Shown: positions 1-11,892 of the stretch, piece after piece
How the letters are laid out: the number at the start of each line of letters is the position of its first letter
Numbering within the stretch: position 1 is the stretch's first letter
DNA from: Melieria omissa
Lineage: Eukaryota > Arthropoda > Insecta > Diptera > Ulidiidae
Assembly: GCA_963971225.1 (NCBI GenBank)
Contig: OZ020269.1
Span: 30,235,783 to 30,299,782 of the forward strand
Direction: 5' to 3'
DNA length: 64,000 bases
Made by a program: the position numbers and the translations under genes
Notes under the pieces: model-generated
What the model was told of the DNA's origin: nothing
The model's input: the letters and a program-made list of their open reading frames with translations, nothing else
The model's database searches: none

Positions 1-240
1 CCTCTCACATTGGCCATAAGTCTTGTCAGTGCAGTTCCGAATTTTGCCGCTTTATTGCTCGAGTACTCAAGATGATCTTTAAAGTTAAGCCTTGAGTCCA
101 ATAGTATGCCGAGATACTTTACCAGCGCTTTCGACGTAATGCAGTGTTCGCCTACCATGAACGTGACCGTCTCCTTTTTCTTTCGGCTACTAATAAGGAC
201 TGCCTCCGTCTTGTGCTCAGCTAATGTCAAGCCTACGCTG
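1..240 (-). pseudogene. Non-LTR retrotransposon reverse transcriptase fragment
   Basis: Read on the minus strand, this is an uninterrupted frame of about 79 codons that runs off the window edge. It matches the end of the palm and the thumb of a non-LTR reverse transcriptase. The visible blocks are LAEHKTEAVLISSRKK, then KYLGILLDSRLNFKDHLEY, then KAAKFGTALTRLMANVR. The 'KTE' followed by 'YLG-LDSRLNFKDH' is typical of R1/LOA/Jockey-group elements. The catalytic YADD block would lie upstream and is not present, because from about position 241 the sequence becomes LINE remains in the opposite orientation. The family group is certain; the clade is inference. Confidence 0.85.
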
Positions 241-630
241 ACCTAAAGGACACCTAAAGTGACTCTAATGTGGATCCGAGGACACTTTGGAACACAGCAG
301 AATGAGCTATAGGATGTCCTGATCAAAAGGGTTCTGACCACGACTTCGGGTTTGTCTCAGCAGTTCAGCTAAGAAAAAATAGTTAGCAACAGGATTGAAT
401 CACTACAACTAAGAGAGATTTAGGACTTAAAGCCTTTGGACAGTGAGACTTGATGCGTCCCGTAGTTAGACCTAAAAGGCCTGAGAGGGCTGACTGCAAT
501 TATAACAGAACATGGAATCTTCAGGTGTCAGCACACACAACTATATGTCATTGAGAATTACAATTATATTTTCCAAAGCTATGTCTCGAAGATACTGAGA
601 GTTATCCGGCTTAGGCGAATAGGACCAGAT
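241..630 (+). pseudogene. LINE RNase H / C-terminal relic
   Basis: On the plus strand a decayed frame reads VTLMWIRGHFGTQQNE. This corresponds to the last RNase H motif of LINEs (W-x-P-G-H-x-G-x-x-G-N-E). Further on it reads GLTAIITEHG, equivalent to the LTAVITGHW block seen in the better copy near 33.75 kb. Stops and shifts break the frame many times. It abuts the minus-strand reverse transcriptase piece, so the two parts are inverted relative to each other. This could be a 5' inversion made during integration or two separate insertions. Confidence 0.6.
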
Positions 631-3600
631 GGAGTTGGGCACAAACAGCCATGCAGGATAATGTTATGGACCATTAAACACCAGAATGTGAATGATGTGG
701 TATAGAGTGAGGTGTACAGCAATGGTCCACAACAATGACAGACAACTGGACAGCAAAAAAAGCTAGGAGACAATTGGAGCGAAGAGAACGAAAAGGTGTT
801 CGATTCCGTGGCCTGTTTGAGCGATTTTTCAACCGAGGTGTTTTTATTGACATAAACCCGATATAACTAATAATTACGCTGATATCTGAAAAGGAACCAA
901 TATTTTTCACATTTCTTTTAACAGCAATAGTCAAATTCATACTGTAACGATAAGACACCCTGTCATTATGCAAAGCAGCCGCTTGCTGTGCAAGGCGCTC
1001 TGTCGCTGCGCGAGACACCCTGTCGTTGTGTCTGAATGCTTTGAAGGGCATACTTTAAGGCACGCAATTTGTAGCATACGGCCGGCTTGCTATAATTTCG
1101 ATCTGGCAAGGAAAACTGCCAGTTTAGTTTTGGCAAGCAAAAGTTTAAGAGTTTAAGTGTTTTTTATTTCGAAGCACAATCCAGAGAGACGAACAAGCCT
1201 ACAGAATTTATTTTCGTAACAATACTAATCCTATGACAATTTTGTTTAAATTGTTTTCAATTAAGAAAAAAGCTTTAAAGAGTACACTTTTGCGAGCTTT
1301 TTGTTGTTGCGATGACATACATTGACTTGTGATTCTGTTAATTTTGTATTAAAATAGTTATTTTGTTAACTTTTCTTAGCTTCTAATATCATTGAGATGT
1401 TTTTAAAATATAATAAAAACAAACCTGTAGCTTCCCTACAAAAAGCTCATAAAAATTAATTAAAAAACAACGAAAATTTCGCTCCCCTTTACTGAAATAC
1501 GCCTTTAAATGGTTTTTATTATGATTGTTGGCGCTTAAATTGAAATTTAATAATGAATTCCCTGACAGTTTTAATGTTAGCAAAAGCCCTTGAAGGCATT
1601 GTGTTGCAACGATTTAAACTAAATTTCGATTAAGAACAGAAAATAGATTTACAAAGCAATTTTCAAGAATAAACTTCAGTACATACTTAAGTTTATTGCG
1701 TTTACATACTCGTACATATATAAATACATACATAGATTTGTATGTCGTGTGCCACTTTTCGCTATACGGCAAATTGTGCCGCGCTTGTCTGCTTGCATGT
1801 CTTACACACATCGCCAGGTTACGTATACGCCATGCAGTGCGGTGTCGAAGCGCGTCGTGCCGCCAGCAGCTGCAGTGTGTTAAACTTTCGTTTTTGCCAC
1901 CTGCCGCGCTACAACAACACAAACCTTATTATTTCAACGTTGTTCTTGTGTCGAAAAATTGTTATGCATCCGTATGTAGACAGCCGCATGCGTACAACAG
2001 TACGTATGCGCAACTTCTTATATTAATGCAAGCCGCCAACAATGACAAACAAGCGCACACACCGACAACAAGCCGAAACGGCACCGAGAGTGGGGCGCGT
2101 AATACGTTTGCTGAAACTTTACGTCCGTCGTCGTTCGTCTGCAACGTCTGCGTCTGTCTGCAGCAAAATAGATATGTATGGATGTGTGTTCTGTTGATAT
2201 TTCGAGCATATAGCACATATGAAAACTTTGCACATATGTACATGCGAGTATATATGTGCATTAGCGTGAAGTGAAAGCCTTTTCGTTAGTCCCATTCTTA
2301 AAGTTGGTCCTGCCAGTTGTGCGCACGTCAGTCACAGACGTAAAGCGCAGCGTCGCTGTGCACTTCGTTGTCGGCTGATGAGTGTTGCACCCAATGCGCT
2401 TTGACACAGTTCTCGTTTGATTTTTGGCTCCGCTGCTGCATTGAGCTGTTCACTTTTCATTGTGAAATGCATTGCCCCGCTCGGCTTTGTGTAAGCGCCC
2501 GCAAAAGTTTCGCATATGCACCAACACACTGCAACAATAACGGCATTTTTGTTTTCTGCAAATATTTGCCGCACTTCTTTGGCGATTTTCTTGCTCTTTG
2601 CCGATATTGGACCACTTGAAGAACGCATTGGCAGTGCGCACGATTTTGGCATTTTCCAAAGTCGAATTACACGGTCCATCGGTTGTGGAGCGGAAAAAAT
2701 TTCTCCAGCGCATCCACTCAAATTAGAAACTTTGCCAAGCGAAGGAAAGCGATTTGGTGATTTTTTTTATTTTTTTCCTAGTTGTTGTTTTTATTGCATT
2801 TGTGCGCTGCCGCGGACCATTGCGTCGCGTGACCCCTTTTGCCAGTACATGAGAAAAAAAAACACACACACACATAGACAACTAAACTAAACAGAGCAGA
2901 ATGCTGAATGGAAGACCTTCGCTGCGAACGAAATATGCGCAAATCAGTTGCACCGAATCCGCCAACACGCAATTCATCAGACGCAATTGGGTCGATCGGG
3001 GTGTGTGCACGTTCGTGGCGTCGCTGATTTTGTTTTGTGCGCGCGCGCCTTCTTTCCATAATTCACTACAGCACACTTTTTCAATACGTTTTCTTGCGCT
3101 GCGGCACGTACGCGAATTGAATTGGAATTCGGTGAATATCACCAAAAATTGTCTGCACTCGCAAAATGCATTCTGATTCCTGAATGAATGAATGAATGAC
3201 AGCACCAACAAACAAACACACACACATACATACAACGAGCGCCTTCGAAAATGATTGACGACAAGTAGAGGAGCAGAGGAAAAATTGCAGAAATAAGCAA
3301 TAAGCGTTGAGCTTTGAACGTCGAACGATGAACAATGATGATGCTGCTGCGATGAAATTTGCACTTTGAAATATCGCAAATGCTGTCTGCCAGTGCGCTG
3401 AATGCACAAATTCGATTTCTTGCACTTGCACTGCAAGATGTAAAAAAAATAAGTCGCAGAGCATATTTTCTAGTAGCGTGCACTTTCCTCGCCGATTTTG
3501 CAGTTTACTCGGGTGTTTTGCATTAACTTAAATTTCATGTAAATGGCTGCTACTCAGCCACTAAATGGTTGTAAAAGCAAAAAGGAAATTATAGAAGCGT

Positions 3601-3676
3601 TAAATCAAAGCAAAGAATAGAATAAAAATTATTTATAACTGAACTATTTAATTGGAAATTTAAGTGATATTTCCTT
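631..3676. other. No gene recognised; simple repeats and one repeated motif
   Basis: The frames here overlap on both strands and show no recognisable domain. Short CA runs occur near 2865 and 3215. A motif near 1158-1232 (GCACAATCCAG ... TAACAATA) recurs near 4168-4262. I see no splice-consistent exon. The GC-richer part (1.7-3.5 kb), with many CA and CAG tracts, could be an intron or upstream region of a host gene, but nothing shows that directly. Confidence 0.4.
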
Positions 3677-3680
3677 TTAA

Positions 3681-3925
3681 CTCTATCGACCCCAAAATTG
3701 CCTGAGAGCAACTTCACCTATTTGTCATCTTATGGCAATGAATAATGGTTAAATAAAACCAAAAAGTGAAAATTTTATCATATATTTGCATAGAAATATT
3801 GATACAAAATTTGTGAAACCCATTTGAAGCCCAAAATTTGATGCTCATCGTCACTATGCAATTGCAAGACAATACTGGGATATTTGAAAACGAGTTGCGT
3901 TCCGAGCACGGCATACTTTCAGGGG
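3681..3925. mobile_element. TTAA-flanked MITE, decayed copy 1
   Basis: The left end follows a TTAA (3677-3680) and reads CTCTATCGACCCC, then TTGCCTGAGAGCAACTTCAC. The same block opens the better copy at 51134. Internal homology is also visible: GGTTAAATAAAAC and ATATTGATACAAA match the copy near 51.42-51.5 kb. The right end is eroded; only TTCAGGGG near 3918 resembles the other copy's CAGGGTCGAAAGGG tip. The TTAA preference suggests mobilisation by a piggyBac-type transposase, which is inference. Confidence 0.5.
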
Positions 3926-5250
3926 TAATTTCGATGAAACAATTGCAGAGACAACTTGCAGCAATACTGGGATGTTCGAAAACAACTTGAGGCGATGCTG
4001 GAATGTTCGAGAACGGCCTGTGCTACGAGCAAATAAGCATACAAGACGGGTAGAGAGAAGAAGAGTTTTGTTTCGACGAGCAGCGTTTCAACACGGAGTA
4101 GCACAGAAAGTACAATGAAAACAAGTGTAGAGACTGTAAAGTGTAAAACTGTAAATGAAGTATTGCACAATTTTAGTGTATTTCATTTTTGAGCACAATC
4201 CAGTGAAACGATTACATTTGCGTTAGGCAGCCAAACTAATTTTCCTAACAATATGTTACATTTGTAGTAGTGGAGCACGCGAGGGGAATTTTTATGTTCA
4301 AACCAATTCCAAATGTCTGTGTGTTACCAAATATTTAATGCGGAAAATATGGTTTCGGACAGTTTTGAGCTCAACAGTTGTCCACTAAACCGCCTCGTAA
4401 ATAAAATCCTTTGATTCCACCACTGATTTGTAATTTATGGGTAAATTACACCAATCCACATTTATTCGTTCCCAATACATATTTCAAAAAATGTGTAGTC
4501 TCAGAGTTTAACAATTTTTATGTCATGTGAAAGACAAAACTTTAACTAAGAAAACCCCAAAAAATCTGTGCAAAAAATTAATGAGTCCCAAAGTCGAAAC
4601 TTTTTCACAAAAATAAATGTAAACACATATTTTTGGTTTTTTAGTCTATTGAGTAAAAAAAATCTTAAAAATTCATGGTTAACAAGAAGTTATTAATAAT
4701 TTCAATATAGTTTAAAAACTGATGTGGGTATTTTCGCTTTAATTGTTTTATTAAAATTTCCTAAGTGGAGGCTTGTATTTTGCATTTAAGTTAAAATATT
4801 TTTCAAAATTAAAAACCTGAAAATTGGTAAAACTTGGAGGAAAATATCTAAAAAGTATGTAAAAGTATTTTCCTGAAGAAGCATTCTTTCTTTGTCAAAT
4901 AATGTAAACACATCCTTTTATATCTTCCGATCTCAGAAAAAATTTAATTTGAAAAGTGGAAAACGTGCGCAACGCGTTGGTTGTCATTATGTGAGCGGAC
5001 GAGAAGATAGCAGCCGCCCGCTGCCAAGCGATCATGTGCTGATCTGAGTAGATATCTACAAACAGTTCCATAAACTGTGACGTGCAATATATTTTTTGTA
5101 GATAAGTATTGGTTGCTTGTAATTCGAGCATTTTATTAACTAATTCTTAACTTAAATAAAAATTTCTTACTTAAATAAAAATTTAAATTTTTAATTTTAT
5201 AAAATTTTTCATATGTTCTGTCTGTAATAAACAATAAAGAGATGCTCTCA
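3926..5250. other. AT-rich stretch with short tandem motifs
   Basis: From 3850 to 4030 a roughly 50-bp motif (AATACTGGGAT...TTCGAAAACAACTTG) repeats about three times with divergence. Near 4168-4262 the block GCACAATCCAGTGAAACGA ... TTTTCCTAACAATATG resembles the one near 1.16-1.23 kb and could be an eroded LTR end. The rest is AT-rich with no coding frame I would support. Confidence 0.35.
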
Positions 5251-5762
5251 GATGCCTGCAGCAAATAAAAAAAATCTTAACAAAAAATAAACCACAATAC
5301 TCAAATAGTACAAAAAAAAATTAAGAATAGTAAAAAAATAAATAAATAAATACAAATTCGCGAAAGAAATTTTTTAAATAATCTCATATATAAAATTCAA
5401 AAAAAAAATTAGAGAACTCATTAAAAGTAACAATTAGGCATCATCAAAAAATGAAAAAATTAAAATTTTAAACATGAAACAACAAAAGATACAAAAATAA
5501 AAAAAAAACACAAGAATAAAAATTGTAAAAATTAATAAATAAATATAAAATTATAAAAGAACTGCTATAAATAATCCCATATATAAAATTTGAAAAAAAG
5601 ATTAAAAAACACTTTTATTAAGGATGCCTAGAACAAATTAAAATCATAAAATCTATTCTCCTAAATAATAGGAACCAGCAATACTCAAATATTGCAAACA
5701 AAAAAATAAGTTAAAAAAATAAATAAAAAAATTGTTAAAGAAATTTTCAAAATAATCCCATA

Positions 5763-7039
5763 TTGGGTTGGGGAAAAAGTATTGAGCGTTTTTTCGTTCA
5801 CTTGACTTTAAGGTGTTATAACTTTGCAACGGTTAGCTACATTTAGTAACTTTGTATTGCTTGACAAGAAACAAATCAACCGAATAATTGCGAAATTTTA
5901 TTGAGATTCGTGCGTCAAGTTAAAAGTTATTCTAAAACAAAAATGTGTGAAATTTCGGAACAAATACGTTACATTTTGCAATTTTACTAAGACAAAGGGA
6001 AGATACTCTGTAGATACTGTTTATAGTGAAGATACTCTATGTCAATCAACTGCCAGGAAATGGTTTGCTCGCTTTCGATCTGGAAATTTGGAGGTAAAAG
6101 ATGCTCCTCGCTCTGGTCGACCCATCTCCGAAAAAGTCTGCGAAATTATGGCTAAGGTTCAAGAAGACCGTCTTATAAGCAGTCATGACATCGCTAAGGT
6201 ACTGAAGATCGACCACAAAACCGTTTTGAACCGCTTGCATAAAGTTGGTTTCAAAACGAAACGAAATGTTTGGGTGCCTCATGAATTAAGTGAAAAAAAT
6301 GTAATGGACCGAGTTTCCATTTGCGATTCACTCCTGAAACGGAACGAAATCGAGGCATTTTTGAAACGTGTGGTAACAGGTGATGAAAAGTGGATCACAT
6401 GCGATAATTTTGTTCGAAAACGGTCATGGTGCAAAAAGGATGTAGTCCAAAAACGGTGTCAAAACCAGGATTGACAACAAGGAAGGTGATGCTGTGCGTT
6501 TGGTGGGACTACAATGATATAATCCATTACGAGCTACTACCGTCTGACCAACCGATTGATTCCAACCTCAACTGCCAGCAATTACTGCGGTTGAAGCAAG
6601 AAATTGGAAAAGAGGCCGGAATCGATCAACAAGAAAGGTGTTGTGTTTCATTACGACAACGCTAGACCAACACATCTTTGTTGACCCGCCAAAAACTAAA
6701 GGACTTTGGCTGAGAAGTTTTAATGCATCCACCGTATAGTCCTGACATGGCACCTTCAGATTACCATTTGCTCAGATCTCTTTAACACGCTCTTGCTGGA
6801 AAGGTAGACAAGAGGACAGAGGAAAGGTAGGAAAAGAGGACTGCGGAAGGCACTTGGACCAGTTTTTCAAGGATAAACACCCGAAATTTTACAACAAGGG
6901 AATAATGGTTTTGACCGAAAAATGGCAGAAGGTTGTCGAAAAGAATAGACAATATTTAGAGAATAAAATCTTTTTTAATTAAAAAATAAATGATGTGAAT
7001 TTTTAACAAAAACCGCTCAATACTTTTTCCCCAACCCAA
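5763..7039 (+). mobile_element. Mellifera-type mariner, full length (1277 bp), inactive
   Basis: The element has near-identical terminal inverted repeats beginning TTGGGTTGGGGAAAAAGTAT and extending about 27 bp. It is flanked by TA on both sides (5761-5762 and 7040-7041), the expected mariner target duplication. The length is typical of mariner. The encoded protein (next entry) groups by sequence with the mellifera subfamily. It sits inside a tandem repeat, giving a clean pre-insertion site. The reading frame is broken, so it could move only with transposase supplied from elsewhere. Confidence 0.93.
5943..6983 (+). pseudogene. Mellifera-type mariner transposase, frameshifted
   Basis: Mariner transposases cut and paste DNA using a D,D34D triad after N-terminal helix-turn-helix binding of the TIRs. 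The start ATG (5943) reads MCEISEQIRYILQFY and hits a stop at codon 16, after which the homology continues in another frame. The helix-turn-helix part shows TARKWFARFRSGN and SHDIAKVLKIDHKTV, followed by WVPHEL. The first catalytic Asp is present in VVTGDEKW. Near 6430 the frame shifts into KPGLTTRKVMLCVWWD, and near 6650 it shifts again around the second Asp (HYDNARPT). The third Asp block (PPYSPDMAPSDY-like) near 6735 is also out of frame. Near 6785-6835 there is a short repeated GGTAGACAAGAGGACAGAGG-like insertion. At least four disruptions make it dead. Confidence 0.9.
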
Positions 7040-7075
7040 TATACATATAAAATTTGAAAATTATTAAAAAACTCA

Positions 7076-10000
7076 TCCACTATAGGCCTATTTTTCGACA
7101 ACATGTATTTCGGGGATAAAAGTATGCAATTTACAAATTCATACGAATTCAAAACATGCATCAAATACTATAATTTTGTTTGCAAAGCTTAAGGATCCCT
7201 ATACAATTTCTGCCATTCTTTCTAATTATCAATTAAAACGTAATTAAATTGATTTATTAAATTGTTGATTAAATTGTTGATTAAATTTCAAATCTGAAAA
7301 ATCTAGTAAACACACTAACTAAAAATTACGAAAATTGCAAATTTCTCAAAAACCTCAGACATTTCCAGATTTCAAAAGTTTAAAAAAATTTAAAATAGAG
7401 ATTTCAATTCAGCAGACCATGATTAACTAGCAACAACATTTTATTAAGAACAGAGTACTTTTTCTAATTTTGTGCCACAGTTCTATGTAGTCGAATCACT
7501 GTGCAATCTAACAAAGTTTGCTGCATTTCATTGCAATTTGAATTTGAATGTCAAAGTGATCGATTGACGCTTTAAAAAATTCCTCGGAAATTCACAAAGT
7601 TTCTATTGCATGTAATATTGCATTGATTAATAGGTTTTTCATAAAAACGAATGTAAATAAATGTATGTCATTTTGTGTTACATTAATATTTTTCTGAGAA
7701 AAAATATTCATAGCAATTTTATTATGAAAAATTCCATGATTCCATTTCTCTTTTCCTTTGATTTGAGCGTTTTTCAGAATTTCTACACATTTGTATATTT
7801 AATTTGATTTTTATTTCATTTCGTTTATGAATTTCTTGTTGTTTACTTCTATGTACTTTCTTGTTTCTTTCCCTCATTTTTGTGTCAATTTATCTTTCAT
7901 AGTTTCTCATACTTTGCTTCACTTAAAAGGAAAGTCCCTTAGATGGTCTTCCACTTTGCAATTTCAATAACTGCATAACAACGCCCATCTCTCCCCCTTT
8001 CGCGTCATTCCATTCACCAGCTTCATGCACTGTCAACGGTATCGAATTGTTATTTAAAATTTCGGATTTCGCCTGCCACCTGCCAACTGCTGCACAACCC
8101 ACACAATGAACATGTCACGTGCGCTTTTGTGTCACTGCATTTACTGTTTGTTATTTGCAAGTGAGTTTCTATGTGTGTGTGTGTCGTTTTTATGATTTTT
8201 CGTCTCAGCAATGCCACCGCTAAATGTCGCGCTGTCTGCTGCAGCGAGCGCATCAGCGCCACTAACATTGCCCCGAAACGTCAAATTGCCACTGCAGCCT
8301 GACAGGAATTTAATATTTCGCAGCGTTTCGTGTGGGTGACATCAAAGCGCAACACCGCCAACCAACACTGGCGGCGAAAATGACAAGCGCCTGGATGCGC
8401 ACCAAGCCGAAAGAATATAACGCAAAATGCCAGCAACCTGTCACTTAGGCAAGTGTCATAATGCAGCAGAAAATTGAAAATTTTCTTTCATTTACTTTGC
8501 ATTTCGGTGGGGATTTTCGTTTTGTACTTTTGTCAGCATTGGCTGCGCACACTTTGGCGAGCGTCTGTCGGTGCGTGCAAACAAAACGTTTTTAATTTAC
8601 GCACGTCAACACACCAGCGCAGCAACAACGTGAAAAAAATCCAAAACGAACCAATTTTAAATTTCAGTTTTTTTTCCCAAAGGCCACTTTTGTGTCAGAC
8701 AAGCAATGCTTTCGTTATGAACTCGAAATTTTAGTTAGTGGGCTGCTGTCGCTTGCGATGTGGAAACTCGGTAAGATTTCAGAGATTTCATGAAGAACAG
8801 GGTTGCCATATAGTATGTCCGGGTTTTTAGGAACATGGTCTGGATTCGAGCGCATTGTGTCGGTAAGCCAATCAAATTGTTCCGATGAAACCATTAATTA
8901 ATTATTTTATTTAACTTATTTAGAATCTGATCTGATCTCTAGATGAACAAACATTTGTGAAGCAACAACATTTTTTATATTTATTTCTACTCATAGATCC
9001 TGTCATAAGAACACTTTCCTTACCATCTTCGAGTGATCCATTCACATCCTAACTCAACTTCACTCAACATTGTTCCGCCCAGCAAAAACACTCCGAACAC
9101 ATTTTTAATCGTCATCCGTTTATAATTTACAGAAAATCAAGAAGACATTTATTGAACAACAACAACAACAAAAAAACACTCTGCAAAACAATCAAAGAAA
9201 GCAAAGTCCATCAATTCAATACAAACATTAGATGGCCTCACTTTGCCGCCTTCGCATGTTGGCAACAAAACAAAGCAACAAACGCCAAATGGCCAAATAT
9301 GCAAATCAAATTGTTAGCAATTTCATTCATTCAGCATTTGTGACTAATATTTTATTGATTTTGCGCTCGTTATCCGAGCCGTGTCATTGTGTTTGCCTGC
9401 CGGCCGGTCTTAGTGGCTGTCACCTCTAAAGCCGCATTTACGCGCCCGAAGACGAATGTGGGTGCTGAGTTTTGTTTATTTATTTGCTGCTATTTGCGAT
9501 ATTTTGCCCATTCATCACACGAGTGCAACGTTTTTTGCCCCGTTCTCGATTATAATTTCACTTTTGTGGACTTGCCACTTCAGCTGCCAGTCAGCCGTTC
9601 AGGCAGTTCATTTGATTTATTTTGAAGCGCCATTTCTCCAACGAGCCATTAAACTTTTTGGTCATTACTTACTTAGCTTCAAAAAGTGCTCGCACTGCAC
9701 AAATTACACACACAATCAACTTTTCCCATACAGAAAGTGAAATATTTGCTTATTTATGTGGCATGCGAGTGGTTTGCAGTTGCTTTTGTTTTCAGTGTGA
9801 ACATTTATTTTGCACTCTTTGAGCATATCTGGTCGCTGTTTTTGCAGAAATGCGAGTAATTTAAACTTGTGCGACTAAGCGCCGCAGCCAATTTCAGTTC
9901 TACTACAGTTTACAAATAAAATCGAGTACTTTTCGAGCAACAAGCAAAAGTTTAGCTTGGCTCTTTGCAATCAATTGTTGAGAAAACGGAAAGTTTGGTC

Positions 10001-10120
10001 ACTGGAGATAAGAATGCACTTCTTATGGACCCAATCCTGTTTGCGATCATTTTCAAAATATGAATACAATGAACAACAGTAGTGCACACTGGATTTCATT
10101 TGGGGACCAATGCCGTTTCA
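7076..10120. other. Intergenic or intronic DNA, nothing recognised
   Basis: The part from 7.1 to 8.0 kb is AT-rich. The part from 8.0 to 9.9 kb is GC-richer with CA, CAA and T-rich tracts, in the style of fly introns and upstream regions. The longest open frames are under 100 codons, overlap each other and show no domain, signal peptide or consistent splice sites. Confidence 0.4.
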
Positions 10121-10500
10121 AAACATATTTTTATTTATTGTAATTTTTTTCTTTTTGTTATTTTTTTTTATTCATTTTTTTTTTTTTTTTAATTTTGTCT
10201 GTGAACAAGAGTTCTTACCTTAAGAACTCTTGCGCTGTAAACTAAGAACTAAAGACTTTGATAAAATTTCAACTAATTAATTACAGGCGAGGTTGAGTGA
10301 CTCAATAAGGGCAGATTTAAAGATAGCAAAATCAATGTCCGATGACACAAAGAGTTCATAGAGCTCTAACTAGGCTCTGGAAAGAGAATCATTCAGCGCC
10401 TAATTCGTCCTCACGAAGCCAACACAAAATGGCACAGAGTTTCGGAGCAATTTCCGGGGCGAATTAAAAAAGATCCTGCCCAGAAAAGCAGGACAATTTA
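10120..10500 (-). repeat. Dispersed repeat, copy 1 (probable retroposon 3' part)
   Basis: This is shared with 35.02-35.30 kb. Common blocks are GAACAAGAGTTCTTA, AGAGTTCAT-GAG-TCTAAC, GGCTCT and CCTAATT-GT-CTCACGAAGCC followed by AACA-AAAATGGCACAG. In both places a T-rich run lies directly left of the first block, which suggests a retroposon inserted in minus orientation with an A-rich tail. No coding frame is seen. The element family is unknown to me. Confidence 0.6.
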
Positions 10501-10734
10501 CAGTACTTTTGACAACAACAAAAACTAAAAAAAGAAAGTGATAAGATACTTCCCTGCTTCTGCATACTTGTTACATAAAATTGTTTCTTGGGTTCAGCAC
10601 ATCTAAAGTAAAGTCTCTTTTGATATTTGTTCTGGAAAACCATTTGGAATTTAGTTAGTTAAGTTTATAATAATATAAGTTTTTCGTAAAAGAACCATAT
10701 ATTAATATAAATAAAGCCCATTCTTCTCAACTAC

Positions 10735-11095
10735 CTTCTGACATTTGTCAACTAAAACCATTATTCCTTCGCTGCAGAAATCGGGGTTTTATCTTACAGT
10801 CCTTTTTTTGAGGGAAAATTTGCCCAGTCAGATGGTTTTAAAAAAATCTGACAAATGATATTCGGACGGTGCAATGTCAGAACTCTACGGTGAATGCATC
10901 AAACTTTTCAGCCAAAATCTTTTAGTTTTTGCTGCCTCAGGAAAAATATGTGTAACTTGCTGCTGTCATGATGACAACGCAACACCTTTTCTATTAATAA
11001 ATTCCGCTCTCTTTTTTAAATTTTTTGCTTTAACCGGATTATTTACAGACAGTAGAGGTTTGAATCAATCAGTGCAGTTCGTCTTTCAAATGGGT
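10735..11095 (-). pseudogene. Mellifera-type mariner relic, C-terminal half
   Basis: Read on the minus strand, this aligns to the C-terminal half of the 5763 element. GATTGATTCAAACCTC matches its GATTGATTCCAACCTC. AAGGTGTTGCGTTGTCATCATGACA corresponds to the second Asp block, with the same spacing in the copy above. AAAAGTTTGATGCATTCACCGTAGAG corresponds to the PPYSPD region, and GGAATAATGGTTTTAG to the C-terminal helix. Both ends are missing. It may be the other half of the relic at 13110-16220, separated by later insertions, since both lie on the minus strand in the right order. Confidence 0.75.
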
Positions 11096-11870
11096 TTCTG
11101 CCAAACCGTGTAGAGAACCCAAAATGGCGCGAACCTGGGCAATGACACAGGACGTATTCTATTGTTTATTCCTCTTTGGGGTCCGAATAGGGCTTACAGA
11201 TGTTTGAATCAGTCAGTCCTAGTCTGAAGACATGTGTGTATATTAGACAGTGTCCTGTTGTCAGGCTGAGAGGCTAAGAATATAGTTTATTTTGTTTCTA
11301 AAGAATTTGAATTTGTTTGTAATCGTACAAGCATTCAAATCCTTCTTTAACCCGATAGACTGAATTTCAATTTCAAATTCTCTTCTGTAAGATGCGTAAT
11401 GGGAATATTGGCCAGTTGGTCTACCGTCTCATTTTCTGAAAAGCCACAGTGTGTTGGAACCAAAGCCAAGAAGACTTTGTTTAACTATGCTAAAGATTTA
11501 AGTGATTTGTAGTACTCTCCCACTGTTCCAGAGTTCCTTGCTAACCCTTTCAAAGCTTTGAGAGCTCTCTGATTGTCAACAAAAAAGTCTATTCCTGCAT
11601 TTACGGCTTAATATTTCAAAATTTTCATAGCGTGTTGTATTGCTTTGAGTTCAGCTTGAAAAATTTAACAATTATCGGAAACTTTTAAGAATTGTTGTTG
11701 CCTGCGTCTACTCCTCCACTGAACTTTGATCCATCGGTAAAAACTTTGACGCTGTGTTGCTCACTTTTCCTCTTGATGAACCAAAGATCACTTGAAGGAA
11801 ATCTTACTGTAAAGTTCCTCTCGATAATTCCCCATGTCCATAAGGTCTAAGCCTAAAACCGCTAGATTCC
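11096..11870 (-). pseudogene. LINE RNase H and zinc-finger relic
   Basis: The minus strand carries a decayed RNase H domain. KVFTDGSKFSGGVDAG holds the first catalytic Asp. KLNSKQYNTL stands for the E-L-x-A-I block, FFVDNQRALKAL-type sequence for the third motif, and VPTHCGFSENETVDQLA for the H-x-G-x-x-x-N-E-x-A-D block. Further on, around 11100-11190, is a C-x2-C-x-H-x4-C-like piece (TIEYVLCHCPG), the usual C-terminal end of R1/LOA/Jockey-group ORF2 proteins. Stops and frameshifts are frequent. It is old and immobile. Confidence 0.75.
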
Positions 11871-11892
11871 TTTAGCCTTAGTGCCCTTTTTA

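Larger units (their letters stand above)
5251..7075. repeat. ~186-bp tandem repeat, three units, split by a mariner
   Basis: Units start near 5251, 5437 and 5623, each marked by a GATGCC/GGCATC-like start. Each continues through CAATACTCAAATA, AAAGAAATTTT, AATAATCCCATATATAAAAT and ATTAAAAAACTCATTA. The third unit is interrupted exactly at CCCATA by the mariner at 5763-7039 and resumes afterwards with TACATATAAAATTTGAAAATTATTAAAAAACTCAT split by that insertion. This shows that the array existed before the mariner arrived. Confidence 0.65.

Noticed and set aside
1696..2274. 192-codon plus frame
   Set aside because: Three or more frames on both strands are open over the same stretch, with CA/TG repeats and no domain.
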